64,000 nucleotides of DNA, from NCBI GenBank assembly GCA_034096865.1, contig JAWQFJ010001799.1, forward strand, positions 1 through 64,000. Direction: 5' to 3'. Below the pieces are notes generated by a model. The model searched no databases. It was not told where the DNA came from and saw nothing but the letters and a program-made list of their open reading frames with translations. This DNA comes from Theodoxus fluviatilis. Lineage: Eukaryota; Mollusca; Gastropoda; Cycloneritida; Neritidae. Shown here in pieces: positions 63,625 through 64,000 of the stretch. A program made the position numbers and the translations under genes. Each line of letters starts with the position of its first letter. Position 1 is the first letter of the stretch.

Positions 63625-64000
<376 letters not shown>

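Overview
This is a eukaryotic, almost certainly molluscan (marine gastropod-like) nuclear window. The evidence is three kinds of sequence: animal-type split genes with GT-AG introns, a TNF-receptor, a lectin and a CCDC91 orthologue; invertebrate non-LTR retrotransposons; and dispersed repeats of a type I associate with gastropod genomes (the 'cgtccgtccgg / ttttctcgga' family at 18.9 and 28.5 kb, and a SINE-like piece at 62.1 kb). The organism call is inference. Roughly half of the window is tandem repeat, and most of the very long open frames are artefacts of repeat periodicity.

Layout, left to right. (1) 0.2-1.05 kb: a single-exon secreted protein (+) joining a Ly6/uPAR-type domain to a C-type lectin domain. 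(2) 1.9-6.2 kb: a decayed non-LTR retrotransposon (ORF1 with a 2A-like motif, then an ORF2 endonuclease part) lying between long GA and TC microsatellites and lacking its reverse transcriptase. (3) 9.6-13.2 kb: a two-exon, two-pass membrane protein (+) with an extracellular domain reminiscent of APD-type proteins. Its intron is filled with minisatellites and its 3' UTR holds a 1.6-kb 25-bp array. (4) 15.7-31.3 kb: a two-exon TNF-receptor-superfamily gene (+) with one cysteine-rich domain. Its 14.8-kb phase-1 intron carries a 34-bp, a 25-bp and a 75-bp array, SINE-like copies and two copies of a repeat rich in nuclear-receptor half-sites. (5) 36.3-36.9 kb: a 5'-inverted (twin-primed) retrotransposon insertion with an intact target-site duplication. 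(6) 44.1-63.2 kb: the last ten recognisable exons of a CCDC91 (GGA-binding partner) orthologue on the minus strand, all phase 0. Its introns contain a 9.9-kb array of a 39-bp unit, a 26-bp array, a second retrotransposon fragment, a MITE-like element and SINE-like copies.

The TNF-receptor and CCDC91 genes converge tail to tail. No operon or pathway links the genes. The unusual content is structural. Minisatellites begin at, or very near, 5' splice sites; one minisatellite can be traced to the head of a SINE-like element; a retroposon tail lies eight bases from a 3' splice site; and a 75-bp array ends in a large palindrome. No tRNA, rRNA or CRISPR array was recognised.
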